Shown here piece after piece: positions 6,795 to 15,223 of a stretch of 57,312 nucleotides of DNA. The stretch comes from a virus. The stretch is from the IMG/VR virus record IMGVR_UViG_3300022725_000257, positions 1 to 57,312 of that record; one strand, given 5' to 3'. How positions within the stretch are numbered: position 1 is the stretch's first letter; each line of letters starts with the position of its first letter. Under the pieces are notes generated by a model. It ran no database searches, was not told the origin of the DNA, and worked only from the letters and a program-made list of their open reading frames with translations. A program made the position numbers and the translations under genes.

Positions 6795-7793
6795 CTATGT
6801 TCTAAAACTTGGTAAAAATAATTCTTTCCCTTCTACAACTTTCGATTCTCTCCAAATATGTTCTTCGGGATCTAATCCTCTCTCTTTACAAACTTCTTTA
6901 TATTTATCTTGCCTCAACCAGCCTGCTTTTAAATAATCAGAAACTGTATTCATTTTATTCTGAGTTTCATTAAAGGCATACCACCGGTCAACCCATTTAT
7001 CTATAGCCTCCATTTTTTTTCGGCCGTAATAGGTATTCCAATCCCTGCGATGGGCTTCTTTTATCATATTGCTTCTTGCTCGGACTTCTAATCCGCCAAG
7101 TAACTCCCTGCCTGTATAAACATTTAATGCTCTTTTAATGTCTTTCTTTTTTTTAGGTGTTAACCTGGTATTTGCATCACTTAGTTTGTTAAAAGAATCA
7201 ACAAAGCTTTTATAATCAATCTTCCCGCCAGAATATTTTTCTTCAGATGATGCAACATAAGGTTCAATATCAGTGTTGCCAATGCCCTCATTATCTTCAT
7301 GATTGTCAACATTGACATCCTTATTGTTAACATTTTTACTTTGTTTGTTAACAATAGTTACATCAAAACTTACAGAGCCAAGCTCTTTTTCCACATAATT
7401 ATCAACATCAATAAGTAAATATCTGTGATCGAGTGTTATAGATTTTCTGCGCTTGCAGGCCGCGATGAAGCTCTTTTGTATATCTTTGCTTGTTAATATG
7501 CCATAAGTTTTAAACATCTTTTTATCAAATACATTAGCATAAAGCGCGTGCTCAATAAGATTGTTGATAACTTCCTTACTCACCGGATACTCCGGCCGGT
7601 TGTATTCAGCTATATATAGCATAATAAAGTCATCATCAACAGCAAGGTAATAGCCTTCCTCAAAAAACATTTTTTCGAGAATTGTCCAGTAAAAACCAGC
7701 CCCAGGCAAACCCGTTAAAGAACTATAAATTTTTAACGGTTTAGTTTGCATTGCGGTAGATGAGTGAATAAAAAAATCAAGACCTTTATTCAT
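6795..7793 (-). CDS. DUF4373-type replisome organiser or helicase loader
   Basis: 332 residues. The first 100 residues match the Lin1244/Lin1753-like (DUF4373) pattern: a start GLDFFIHS, a run GLPGAGFYWTILEKMFFEEGYYL, and a second helical segment. A low-complexity asparagine-rich linker (about 165-190) separates a C-terminal helical part that ends in a Trp/Tyr-rich segment as in DnaD-type domains. Such proteins bind the origin and recruit the helicase. The position directly before dnaB supports this. The start overlaps the end of the next upstream gene by 8 bases. Confidence 0.75.
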   Translation of the reverse strand: MNKGLDFFIHSSTAMQTKPLKIYSSLTGLPGAGFYWTILEKMFFEEGYYLAVDDDFIMLYIAEYNRPEYPVSKEVINNLIEHALYANVFDKKMFKTYGILTSKDIQKSFIAACKRRKSITLDHRYLLIDVDNYVEKELGSVSFDVTIVNKQSKNVNNKDVNVDNHEDNEGIGNTDIEPYVASSEEKYSGGKIDYKSFVDSFNKLSDANTRLTPKKKKDIKRALNVYTGRELLGGLEVRARSNMIKEAHRRDWNTYYGRKKMEAIDKWVDRWYAFNETQNKMNTVSDYLKAGWLRQDKYKEVCKERGLDPEEHIWRESKVVEGKELFLPSFRT

Positions 7794-8055
7794 TATGCCG
7801 GTATTTACGAAGTTCTATAATCTTCTCTCCTCCGTATTCTTTGGGTCTGTGGTACTCAATAAAGCCTTGGTTAATTAACTTATATAAATGATCCCTAAGC
7901 CGGCGCTTTCCCATTTGGCTATCTTTAGCTAAAAAACTTTGTGATTTTTGTATGCGGTTCTTTTTGAAAGTCCAAAGATACAAAAAGGTAGATATAACTG
8001 GGGGAGAAAGGCCGAGCGCATTACAGTCTCGTATAATGTCCTGTACTTGTTTCAT
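7786..8055 (-). CDS. Winged helix DNA-binding protein
   Basis: 89 residues. A helix-turn-helix is visible around residues 35-65 (SFLAKDSQMGKRRLRDHLYKL) followed by a wing GFIEYHRPKEYGG, the layout of MarR- or RepA-like winged helices. A likely role is origin binding or control of early genes, inferred from the neighbouring replication genes. It overlaps the following gene by 8 bases. Confidence 0.65.
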   Translation of the reverse strand: MKQVQDIIRDCNALGLSPPVISTFLYLWTFKKNRIQKSQSFLAKDSQMGKRRLRDHLYKLINQGFIEYHRPKEYGGEKIIELRKYRHNE

Positions 8056-8098
8056 TGATATAGTTGTTTTGTTATGGTTAACATATCTGGATCAGGTA

Positions 8099-8968
8099 TC
8101 ACTTTTTTTTTACAGACTCTGGAACATTGTTAATAAGCTTGCCGTATTTTTGCTCCATTTTATTAAGTATTTTTTGTGCTGCACCCACTGATAAATTTCT
8201 TTGAACAATACGTATTTCACCTGTTTCTTCATCGGTTACTTCTTTGTATATAAACGGTTGCCATTCATCGGCTTCATTGGGATTTTGCAGGTGCATAAAA
8301 TACGCTTCAATATCTTCTAACATCTTTTTTGATGCTGGTTTTTTTTCAGCCACAACAGATTGTTTTTCAACTTGTGTTTTATTTTCAACCCCCAAGTGTT
8401 TTTCTTCTTCATGCAAGGCCTCGCTTGGCAGAACCGGCTCTTTCCAATAAAACTTTATGTATTCAGGCTTTCCGTTTTGTTTTTTTACTTTGCTTTTAAA
8501 CTGGTATGAATTCCATCCAGGCTGCCAACTGTTGCTAACCTCGACCCCAATTTGTGGTACAAGTTTAAGATACCTTCCAATACCTATTTTACTAAGCACC
8601 CTTTTCTCGGCAAAGGCTAAAGCACTTTCGAGCGCTGTTAAGGTGAACTGTCCTCGTTCCCTGGTATCAAGAGTAGCCCCCTCACTTTTTTCTATCCAAT
8701 CAGATTCTTTATTCTGTCGAATTTTTATTGTAAACCTAACCTTTTCTCCCGGTAAAAGCTCAAATTGATTTTGCCAATTAAACGGGCCAATTACGCTATC
8801 AAGGCGATGCTCTGCTGATTCTTTTTTAATATAAGGTGTTGCAAATGCCTTAATTACATAGCCATTTTTACTGTTGTAGTCATAGGCGCTTACAATAACC
8901 CATTCTATATCATCAACTTTAAATTTTTCGGATAGCTTTTCGTAAATTTCTTTTTGATCTTTATTCAT
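8099..8968 (-). CDS. Rad52-family single-strand annealing protein
   Basis: 289 residues. The N-terminal 150 residues carry the Rad52/Rad22 pattern: an early VISAYDYNSKNGYVIKAFA-like strand set, the VIGPFNWQNQF motif, the conserved G-A-x-D-T-R-E-R-G stretch and the LTALESALAFAEKRVLSKIGIGRYL helix. The C-terminus is a linker plus a helical tail. It anneals complementary single strands in recombination-dependent replication and works with SSB and the RuvC-like resolvase encoded nearby. The gene is read from one half of the symmetric divergent promoter at 8992-9026. Confidence 0.88.
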   Translation of the reverse strand: MNKDQKEIYEKLSEKFKVDDIEWVIVSAYDYNSKNGYVIKAFATPYIKKESAEHRLDSVIGPFNWQNQFELLPGEKVRFTIKIRQNKESDWIEKSEGATLDTRERGQFTLTALESALAFAEKRVLSKIGIGRYLKLVPQIGVEVSNSWQPGWNSYQFKSKVKKQNGKPEYIKFYWKEPVLPSEALHEEEKHLGVENKTQVEKQSVVAEKKPASKKMLEDIEAYFMHLQNPNEADEWQPFIYKEVTDEETGEIRIVQRNLSVGAAQKILNKMEQKYGKLINNVPESVKKK

Positions 8969-8991
8969 AGGTATATGTCATAAATTTGTTA

Positions 8992-9026
8992 TTGACAATA
9001 ATAAGACAATGCCATATTATTGTCAA
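8992..9026. promoter_or_regulatory. Perfectly symmetric divergent promoter
   Basis: Arms TTGACAATAATA (8992-9003) and TATTATTGTCAA (9015-9026) are exact inverted repeats with an 11-base centre. On the plus strand they form TTGACA, a 17-base spacer and TATTAT. On the minus strand they form the same boxes with the same spacing. The plus direction serves the methyltransferase operon and the minus direction serves the Rad52 gene, so the two polymerase sites occupy the same DNA and exclude each other. Confidence 0.8.
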
Positions 9027-9040
9027 AAAATTATAGCAAT

Positions 9041-9313
9041 ATGGATAATATTTATTTTCAAACAATTATTCTATCAATTAAAAAAGATGACAAGCCCGCT
9101 GAAGATTATGCATTTATTGGACTTTCTGCGTTCACAAAAAATGAATGGGATAAAGTATTAAAAGAAAATAAAACAATAACCGATGTGTTATCTGAAACGG
9201 ACGCTATCAAGTTAGGTGTGCCAGTACCAATAGAAAAGGCTATTACGAACCCTGAACACAAAGATTTGGTAGATATGATAAGAGATGAGTTAATGAATAA
9301 AAACAATATATAA
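9041..9313 (+). CDS. Small partner protein upstream of the C5 methyltransferase
   Basis: 90 residues from ATG 9041; an in-frame TTG at 9020 lies within the -10 box of the promoter and is rejected. Charged, no recognised domain. The stop TAA overlaps the ATG of the methyltransferase, so translation is coupled. It could be a control protein or a defence-inhibiting partner, but nothing in the sequence proves this. Confidence 0.65.
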   Translation: MDNIYFQTIILSIKKDDKPAEDYAFIGLSAFTKNEWDKVLKENKTITDVLSETDAIKLGVPVPIEKAITNPEHKDLVDMIRDELMNKNNI

Positions 9314-10590
9314 TGGATTATTTTTCAGTTTGTAGTGGTATAGGGGGTTTTGAATGTGGCATAGAGTGTGCGGTAAAAGGATGGGAGTGTGTTGGTTTTT
9401 CTGAGATTGATAAATACGCAACTGCTATATATAATTTTCATTATCCTAAACATAAAAATTATGGAGACATCACAAAAATCACTATTCCCGAATTACCCGA
9501 TTTCAACATTCTCGTTGGAGGATTTCCGTGTCAATCTTTTAGCATTGCTGGCAAAAGACAAGGATTTAAGGACACAAGAGGCACTATATTTTTTAACATC
9601 GCACAAATTTGTAAGGTTAAACAACCTGAATGGGTTCTACTCGAAAACGTTAAAGGTTTACTTAGTCATGAATCTGGAAAGACTATTGCAAGGATCTACC
9701 AAATTCTTACCGAGCTTGGTTATACCGTTGGTTGGGAGGTGGTTAATAGTTGCCACTTCGGAGTCCCACAAAACCGAGAGCGAATCTTTATTGTCGGACA
9801 TCTTAGAGCCGCCGGAGGGCGTGCCGGAGAAATATTACCTATCAGAAAAAAAGATAATAGGCCTCCTAAAAGGGCAATCAAAACCCCAATTGCTCGATGC
9901 TTCACAGCAGGGGGGAATTCAGGGGGATTGCACAGCTCGATGACGTTAATTCAAAATAAATTCACGGCAAAGGGTAATGCTTATTGTCTAACACCAAACT
10001 ATAACAAGGGGCTTTGTTCAATAAACAAAAACAAACATACACATGTTGTAGAAAAAAAACAGGTTAAATCCGGCACATGGCGCACACACAAAGATGGTGA
10101 AGGCTTTAGAGAGCTTGAAAACCCCAATATTTCTCCATGTATTCCGGCGCGGGCACGGGAAGATGGAAGCGGTCAACCAGTGATTATGAGCCATTACGGG
10201 CATAAAGACAAACCACCTAAAGAGCATGATATCGTTCCGACATTAAAAGCCGAATCGCATGGCCATCAACCCATGGTGAAAACCTCTCTAACACCCGACA
10301 GAATAGATAAGCGGCAAAACGGACGAAGACTTAAAGACAATGATGAACCAAGTTTTACGCTTACTTCACAGGATAAGCATGGTGTTCAGCAAGGATTTAA
10401 TATTCGGCGCTTTACGCCTATTGAGTGTGAACGGCTGCAAGGTTTTCTGGACGACTGGACAAAATTCGGAATCATTGATGGTGAAACCATTGAAATGAGC
10501 GATACGCAACGATACAAAACATTAGGTAATGCTGTTACGGTAAATGTTGTAGAAGCGATTATAAAAAAGATAGATGCCGTTGTTAATTAG
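9313..10590 (+). CDS. DNA cytosine-5 methyltransferase
   Basis: 425 residues with the full set of C5 motifs in order: motif I FSVCSGIGGFECG, motif IV GGFPCQSFSIAG with catalytic C73, motif VI LLENVKG, motif VIII QNRERIFIVG, a variable target-recognition region at about 200-360, motif IX RRFTPIECERLQGF and motif X YKTLGNAV. It methylates cytosine at an unknown site, probably to protect phage DNA. It is the only rightward operon inside the leftward early region, suggesting separate acquisition. Its 3' end overlaps the convergent gene by 8 bases. Confidence 0.96.
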   Translation: MDYFSVCSGIGGFECGIECAVKGWECVGFSEIDKYATAIYNFHYPKHKNYGDITKITIPELPDFNILVGGFPCQSFSIAGKRQGFKDTRGTIFFNIAQICKVKQPEWVLLENVKGLLSHESGKTIARIYQILTELGYTVGWEVVNSCHFGVPQNRERIFIVGHLRAAGGRAGEILPIRKKDNRPPKRAIKTPIARCFTAGGNSGGLHSSMTLIQNKFTAKGNAYCLTPNYNKGLCSINKNKHTHVVEKKQVKSGTWRTHKDGEGFRELENPNISPCIPARAREDGSGQPVIMSHYGHKDKPPKEHDIVPTLKAESHGHQPMVKTSLTPDRIDKRQNGRRLKDNDEPSFTLTSQDKHGVQQGFNIRRFTPIECERLQGFLDDWTKFGIIDGETIEMSDTQRYKTLGNAVTVNVVEAIIKKIDAVVN

Positions 10591-10882
10591 TATGCAATAT
10601 AGGCAGGTTTGATTTTATAAACTCTCTGGCAGATCCTATATCAGGAAAAAATCCGTCAACATAATCCTCCCAACGTGAATATTGACGGTATTCAAGTGCT
10701 TTAGCAGACCTCCCAAACAAATCAACACTTGAATAAACAGGATGTACACCTATGGGTATATCAGGTAAGATATTGCAGGATATAAATATAGTGTTTATCG
10801 TTTGTGTTTCCAGCGCCGGGTTAATATTCTTTAAACGACCTATTCCTTCCATTGACTGAAAATCAATTTGACAAATTTTCAT
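10583..10882 (-). CDS. Hypothetical protein
   Basis: 99 residues, mixed alpha/beta character with no recognised domain. It overlaps the convergent methyltransferase gene by 8 bases at the 3' end and the preceding minus-strand gene by 4 bases, indicating translational coupling in the early operon. Confidence 0.6.
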   Translation of the reverse strand: MKICQIDFQSMEGIGRLKNINPALETQTINTIFISCNILPDIPIGVHPVYSSVDLFGRSAKALEYRQYSRWEDYVDGFFPDIGSAREFIKSNLPILHTN

Positions 10883-11190
10883 TGTACTCTCGTTAAATTC
10901 TTAATTGTTGCGAGCCGGTGCAGTTTATAAAATCGCCCATTTACATACAAAGCTTTATCAATACCTATAATTTCTCCTGGTAGCCCGTAAAGACCATCAA
11001 CAGAGCCCGCCTGTCCGTCTTCTAAAACAAAGTATGTTACCGGGTTATCCTTGCACATATCAATTTTTATAATACGTGCATTTTTTTGATGCGCCTGATA
11101 GTTAATCTCATTCTGGTATATAAAGATCAATGTTACAAGCAGGGTTCCCGCTATAACTATTGCTAAGATGTATTTAATTAGATTATTCAT
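10879..11190 (-). CDS. Single-pass membrane protein, hypothetical
   Basis: 103 residues. Residues 6-26 are strongly hydrophobic (YILAIVIAGTLLVTLIFIY) and the remainder is soluble with beta character. This suggests an inner-membrane anchor with a small domain outside or inside. No family recognised. It lies between SSB and an unknown gene in the same operon. Confidence 0.6.
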   Translation of the reverse strand: MNNLIKYILAIVIAGTLLVTLIFIYQNEINYQAHQKNARIIKIDMCKDNPVTYFVLEDGQAGSVDGLYGLPGEIIGIDKALYVNGRFYKLHRLATIKNLTRVQ

Positions 11191-11193
11191 AAT

Positions 11194-11625
11194 TTAAAAT
11201 GGTAGATCATCTTCGGTGAAATCTGCTACTCCAAGATCATCCTGTTTTTTTGGTTCAGGTTTTGGTATTTGAATGCGGCTGGGCTTATTAGAATCCTTAT
11301 TGCTAAGCATAGTTAACACTCGACCAGTTATTTTTGTGCGTGTTACTTCTTGGTCATCTTTATTGGTATATGTTTCTGTTTTAAGGCTTCCTTCTACACA
11401 AACTTTATCACCTTTTGAAAGATAATTCTTACAGACTTCAGCAGACTTTCCAAAAAAGGTAATATCATGCCATTCGGTGCGCTCTTTGTATTCACCGTTA
11501 TTATCTTTCCACTTTTCCGAAGTGGCTAAAGACAAATTAGCAATCTCAACACCTGTATCTGTTATTTTACATGATGGATCGTGGCCAAGGTTGCCTATTA
11601 ATATAACTCTATTAATTGTGCTCAT
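11194..11625 (-). CDS. ssb: Single-stranded DNA-binding protein
   Basis: 143 residues. The OB-fold begins INRVILIGNLGHDP and includes the conserved WHDITFFGKSAEVCKNYLSKGDKVCVEGSL pattern. A linker and the acidic C-terminal tip DDLPF, used to recruit partner proteins, complete the normal bacterial SSB layout. It protects single strands and cooperates with the Rad52-like annealing protein and helicase. No Shine-Dalgarno is evident before the start. Confidence 0.97.
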   Translation of the reverse strand: MSTINRVILIGNLGHDPSCKITDTGVEIANLSLATSEKWKDNNGEYKERTEWHDITFFGKSAEVCKNYLSKGDKVCVEGSLKTETYTNKDDQEVTRTKITGRVLTMLSNKDSNKPSRIQIPKPEPKKQDDLGVADFTEDDLPF

Positions 11626-11627
11626 AA

Positions 11628-12083
11628 TTATTGATTTAGTATTTTTATTGTTTTTTCAGCTTTATTTTTATTCAATCCTGTTTCTGGATCACATAGAACT
11701 GTTCTGGTTAACCTGTGCTCGGATGTAATATCGTGATTATCCGTTGTTATAATCACATAACTGTGCAAACTGTATTCATAAGAAAAAATCCAATCATTAA
11801 TAAGCAAAGACCGGGCTGTATTTGACTTACTAACAGCTCCAACTACAGGCGGCTGGATTTCGTTTTTTACAAAGATCCATTTTAAATCTTCTAAGCAGTA
11901 TTCTTTTCTCCAACAGCAAATCACAACTACACCAACCGGGCCTGGAACGCTCTCATCAATATAATTTAGTTGTGAACAAGCTTGTTCGTTGAAATCAAGC
12001 CTGGTTTTTTTACCATCGTTAATATCAACCAAGCATTTTTTGTTTAATAATACACCGTTAATTTCAATAAAAATAATCTTCAT
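11628..12083 (-). CDS. HAD-like protein with altered catalytic residues
   Basis: 151 residues. It opens MKIIFIEINGVLLNKK, aligned with motif I DxDGVLN of HAD enzymes but with both catalytic aspartates changed (E7, N9). Later segments VVVICCWRKEY and TTDNHDI line up with motifs II and IV of the cassette HAD at 3941-4420. The enzyme is probably inactive as a phosphatase or acts by a different role. It lies directly after ssb. Confidence 0.65.
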   Translation of the reverse strand: MKIIFIEINGVLLNKKCLVDINDGKKTRLDFNEQACSQLNYIDESVPGPVGVVVICCWRKEYCLEDLKWIFVKNEIQPPVVGAVSKSNTARSLLINDWIFSYEYSLHSYVIITTDNHDITSEHRLTRTVLCDPETGLNKNKAEKTIKILNQ

Positions 12084-12499
12084 GTAAGGACAGGTTTCAA
12101 AAGTATCACAACGCTATCGGTTCCAACAAATATTTCTAAAGCAGTAGATTCACCGGTTATATGATATCCCTTCTGTTTTATTTCAAGCTCAACATGCTCC
12201 AGATTATCAACATCAATGTTGTGCTCTTTAATACGTGGATCATCCAGTTCTATAAGATCAATTTTTATACCGTTAATGTAGCTTAGTTTGTTATCGGTAA
12301 AGTTCCTGCCTGAATACCGGACACTAAGGATCACGGTTTCCTGTTCAATCGCTACTAAATCACGTAATGTACGTATAGTAACTCCCCCAAATTTCTTTGA
12401 AGTGTAACGCTTATATGGGGAGTTTGGGTCATGGTGGTAACGAAAATGTTTACCAATAAATACGCCATTCACTTTGTATAAAAAATTATAAACTTTCAT
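12080..12499 (-). CDS. Hypothetical protein
   Basis: 139 residues from ATG 12499, chosen because it forms an ATGA overlap with the stop of the upstream resolvase gene; a longer frame starts at 12532. Beta-rich with alternating charged and hydrophobic residues. No family recognised. It overlaps the next gene by 4 bases. Confidence 0.6.
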   Translation of the reverse strand: MKVYNFLYKVNGVFIGKHFRYHHDPNSPYKRYTSKKFGGVTIRTLRDLVAIEQETVILSVRYSGRNFTDNKLSYINGIKIDLIELDDPRIKEHNIDVDNLEHVELEIKQKGYHITGESTALEIFVGTDSVVILLKPVLT

Positions 12500-12951
12500 A
12501 ATCCGTAGATTAACATTGCAGCATCCCTGCAATGCTGATTAGTTGTTTTAGTTTTATTGTATCCAGTCAAGTTTACAAATTGTTCGTGTGTCAATTTAGT
12601 TTTTTTTGGAACTACTTCAGCAACCAAATAGCCGCCGCGCCGGATACCTTCAATAAGTAACTCCGTTTCTCGTTTAACACCTCCTACGTTTTGTGCTATC
12701 TTTTTTTCTTTTCGTATGTTCTTACTACGCCTGAAAGAGGGCTTAATGTGTTGCGGAGATTCAATGAATATTCCAACTTGGGTTGGTGTAAACTTTTCTA
12801 CTATAAAATCATAGGTGTTCCAAAAGTCTGAAGTGTGTAGAATTAAATCCCCAGTTGCTCTTTTCATGACAGCAAGCCCGGTTGTAGTACCACAGTCTAT
12901 GCCTACAAGAACATCCTGAAGTTTAATCCGTTGTATATGTTTTATGTTCAT
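12496..12951 (-). CDS. RuvC-like Holliday junction resolvase
   Basis: 151 residues. The RNase H-like fold is indicated by VGIDCGTTTGLAV with D19, the second acid in IFIESPQ (E64), a helix QNVGGVKRETELLIEGIRRGG, and the C-terminal acid in NQHCRDAAMLIYG (D143). This spacing matches RuvC-like resolvases of phages. It cleaves branched DNA before packaging. It fits with the Rad52-like annealing protein and SSB in the same region. Confidence 0.8.
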   Translation of the reverse strand: MNIKHIQRIKLQDVLVGIDCGTTTGLAVMKRATGDLILHTSDFWNTYDFIVEKFTPTQVGIFIESPQHIKPSFRRSKNIRKEKKIAQNVGGVKRETELLIEGIRRGGYLVAEVVPKKTKLTHEQFVNLTGYNKTKTTNQHCRDAAMLIYGL

Positions 12952-13180
12952 TGTTTACCGGGCCATTATCTATAGCCACGCCTTTCGTTTGTTTATCAAA
13001 CCTTGCGTTTGCTTTATATGATTGCTCAGCAAACTCATGCAAATCCGGCCGGTTGGTTTCAAAAGATTTAAGGCGCTTTCTATACGCTCTTTCTTGTTTG
13101 CATTCTTCCCAAACTATAAAACCAATTTCGGTAGCCATCAGCATAAGTACGCTGAGCAGTATATAATTATCTCCAATCAT
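12923..13180 (-). CDS. Small membrane protein
   Basis: 85 residues from ATG 13180, which overlaps the end of the upstream gene; a longer frame from 13273 would run across it. Residues 4-25 are hydrophobic (NYILLSVLMLMATEIGFIVW), followed by a charged helix and a hydrophilic tail. The layout recalls inner-membrane spanin-like or anchoring proteins, but the location outside the lysis cassette makes a spanin role doubtful. Confidence 0.5.
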   Translation of the reverse strand: MIGDNYILLSVLMLMATEIGFIVWEECKQERAYRKRLKSFETNRPDLHEFAEQSYKANARFDKQTKGVAIDNGPVNNEHKTYTTD

Positions 13181-13487
13181 CGTTGAAATATTTATATTTC
13201 TTTTTTCTGTCCTCGGGTAATTTACCAATACCAACACCAATGATGTACCACAGTTCATTAAGAACCTCGGCAATTGCTTCCGATTCGGCTTTTGCGTCCA
13301 GGCTTTTGCTTAGGTCGCTGTTGCGGCGGACTCTCGAATAAAAGCTGTCTTTGTTTGCAATATCTCCTGCAAGTCGAGCCAATTCAGACATATTCAATAC
13401 GCCTCGTATGCGCTGTAGAAACCTATAGCTGCGGGGTCGTATAAATTCTTCTGTGTCTACCATTGTTTTTGTTTTGTTTTTACTCAT
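13167..13487 (-). CDS. Hypothetical protein, possible DNA-binding
   Basis: 106 residues, basic. A segment LNMSELARLAGDIANKDSFYSRVRR has the spacing of a helix-turn-helix, with an arginine-rich end. It could bind DNA, but no family is recognised. It overlaps the following gene by 14 bases. Confidence 0.55.
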   Translation of the reverse strand: MSKNKTKTMVDTEEFIRPRSYRFLQRIRGVLNMSELARLAGDIANKDSFYSRVRRNSDLSKSLDAKAESEAIAEVLNELWYIIGVGIGKLPEDRKKKYKYFNDDWR

Positions 13488-13509
13488 ATTTCTAATAGTT
13501 AAGTTTTGG

Positions 13510-13809
13510 TTATTCGTGTAAATATGCTGTTATTTTCTTAGTTATTTTATTCCGATAAATCTTTATCGGAATCCAATCTCCGGGCCTAATATCGATATAT
13601 ATCTCATGGGGTATTGGGATATTATATATGTTGCCCTTCACGTCAATAGCCTGCAATGTGTATTCCGGTTGACCGGCGCTGATAGATGCGTTGCTGTGTA
13701 TGGTTATTGATTCAACCTTACACGGGCGTATTTTTACCTCATGTAGGTGTGTATATAGATACGGTGATATCAATAAAAGTAAAATAGCAATTAAACCCAG
13801 CCGTTTCAT
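13510..13809 (-). CDS. Exported or membrane-anchored hypothetical protein
   Basis: 99 residues. The N-terminus KRLGLIAILLLLISPYLY is a typical signal or anchor segment. The rest is beta-rich with proline turns (YNIPIPHEIYIDIRPGDWIPI), like a small SH3 or OB-type domain. No family recognised. It overlaps the upstream gene by 4 bases. Confidence 0.55.
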   Translation of the reverse strand: MKRLGLIAILLLLISPYLYTHLHEVKIRPCKVESITIHSNASISAGQPEYTLQAIDVKGNIYNIPIPHEIYIDIRPGDWIPIKIYRNKITKKITAYLHE

Positions 13810-14096
13810 AATTTCTCCTTTTTGTAGTAGGCTTTATTACGTAATTGTTTCATGGCTTCTGGCCATAGCGTTTCCCAGCTTTCTATGCGGTCAACTTTCA
13901 TTTGTACCCATCCTGATTTTGGCACGAAATTATTATTTATCCCGTACTGTAAGGCCTGGTGTAATGTTCCCTTGCATGAAAACACACACCTATCGTAGGT
14001 GAGGTCTTCATTGAGCTTATCACAATCAATGTATCCATCGTATAGATTGCTTGGCCATATCACAAGTTGTCGTAAAGGGTTAATTAGTATGTTCAT
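13806..14096 (-). CDS. Hypothetical protein
   Basis: 96 residues, mixed composition with two cysteine-containing stretches (DCDKL, RCVFSCKG). No family recognised. Its leader shares the bases GCAAATGCTATG with three other early transcription units, which supports this ATG as the start. Confidence 0.6.
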   Translation of the reverse strand: MNILINPLRQLVIWPSNLYDGYIDCDKLNEDLTYDRCVFSCKGTLHQALQYGINNNFVPKSGWVQMKVDRIESWETLWPEAMKQLRNKAYYKKEKL

Positions 14097-14189
14097 AGCA
14101 TTTGCTTTTTTAGGTTCGGATTTAAAAGGTTTCCAAAAAACTGCACAAAATTTTTATTAATGTCAAATATTTGTGCAGATTGTATGCTG
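14097..14189 (-). promoter_or_regulatory. Early promoter region with inverted repeat
   Basis: Exact inverted repeat CTGCACAAA (14141-14149) and TTTGTGCAG (14170-14178) flanks a minus-strand TTGACA (14161-14166). The -10 box is unclear. The TTGTGCA element is shared with the early modules at 15221, 18127 and 19881 and may be an operator. Confidence 0.45.
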
Positions 14190-14468
14190 TTAATTATCGC
14201 CATCATATACAGGCTCTTTGTTTGTTAGATGTTGGTTTGCATACAAATATGTAAGGCCCCGCTTTTTATAATTAAGCTCAAGCCATATCACACAGTCTTT
14301 ACGGCTGCCGCATGTGTTAAGTACCTTATATGTGCCTTCGTCAATTTTCTGCCGTATCTCCCATATATGCAACCGGTCATCCACGCGGATAAAAAAGATC
14401 GGTTCATCAATTTCTCTTGCGTAATATAGACCGGGTTCAATTTTTTTTGCTGTAATTTTATTAGTCAT
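14190..14468 (-). CDS. Hypothetical protein
   Basis: 92 residues. The start IEPGLYYAREIDEPIFFIRVDDRLHIW suggests a small beta barrel. No family recognised. It overlaps the upstream gene by 8 bases. Confidence 0.6.
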   Translation of the reverse strand: MTNKITAKKIEPGLYYAREIDEPIFFIRVDDRLHIWEIRQKIDEGTYKVLNTCGSRKDCVIWLELNYKKRGLTYLYANQHLTNKEPVYDGDN

Positions 14469-14979
14469 TTTCTTCTCCTTTTAAAATTCCGTTAGAGATT
14501 AAACAATCTATAACCATTCCAGACCCTGATTGTAATTTTGCAAATATACTGTGTCCGTTTTTGTAATCTTCATGCAACTCTTTTGCTGTGTCATACACAT
14601 TACAATGTGTTGCTGATGTGTGGTCATCAGGAAAGGGTAAGTCTTCATAGGTATTAAACCGGCCACCTACAGGTTCTACACCGGTTATCTTATATGCGTA
14701 ATTCATGTATGTTCTGTGCTTATAAAACACCAATATCCCGTCTTTTGGAAGCTCGGCGCTTTCAGAATACCCTTCATACATTCGTACCTGGTAGGGGTCT
14801 TCCTTTGTTCCATGATACACGCAAACATGCTGATAACAGCCGTGCTCATGGATCTTTTGAGAAACAATTTCCTCGGCATTCTTAACCGCCTCGTTAAGGT
14901 CTTCAAAGGTTTTTTCGGTAACATCTACCGCATCGCTGGGGTTATCTATATAATCTAATCTTATTTCTAATGTGTACAT
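14461..14979 (-). CDS. Hypothetical protein
   Basis: 172 residues, acidic, rich in tyrosine and aspartate, with several histidines and cysteines (HGCYQHVCVYHG). It starts with a beta strand MYTLEIRLDYID followed by a helix EAVKNAEEIV, a pattern of small ferredoxin-like domains. Function unknown. Confidence 0.6.
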   Translation of the reverse strand: MYTLEIRLDYIDNPSDAVDVTEKTFEDLNEAVKNAEEIVSQKIHEHGCYQHVCVYHGTKEDPYQVRMYEGYSESAELPKDGILVFYKHRTYMNYAYKITGVEPVGGRFNTYEDLPFPDDHTSATHCNVYDTAKELHEDYKNGHSIFAKLQSGSGMVIDCLISNGILKGEEND

Positions 14980-14995
14980 AGTGTTATCTTTTGCG

Positions 14996-15223
14996 TTAAT
15001 GGTATCGCTTAATGGTTGGAATTAACTTAAAGTTATTTTCTTCGGCATATTTTTTTGCAAAGCGTAACGCCTCACTTTCCGAAAAAAACGAATTTATATT
15101 TGAGTGATATTCTGCCTTAGAAGCATCATCGTGAGTAACTTTATCTACAAAATACATTCGCCTGGATGTGGTCTTTGTCTGTGGTATTGAATGTGATTCT
15201 ATCTCTACTGTTATATTAGCCAT
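14996..15223 (-). CDS. Small hypothetical protein
   Basis: 75 residues. It has an N-terminal strand ITVEIESHSIPQ and a C-terminal helix SEALRFAKKYAEENNFKL. The ATG follows the shared early leader ending GCAAATGCTATG, so this is the first gene of an early transcript. Confidence 0.6.
   Translation of the reverse strand: MANITVEIESHSIPQTKTTSRRMYFVDKVTHDDASKAEYHSNINSFFSESEALRFAKKYAEENNFKLIPTIKRYH

Noticed and set aside
9389-9943. Open frame of 184 residues inside the C5 methyltransferase
   Set aside because: It is fully inside the methyltransferase gene, whose motifs are complete, and it has no recognisable features.
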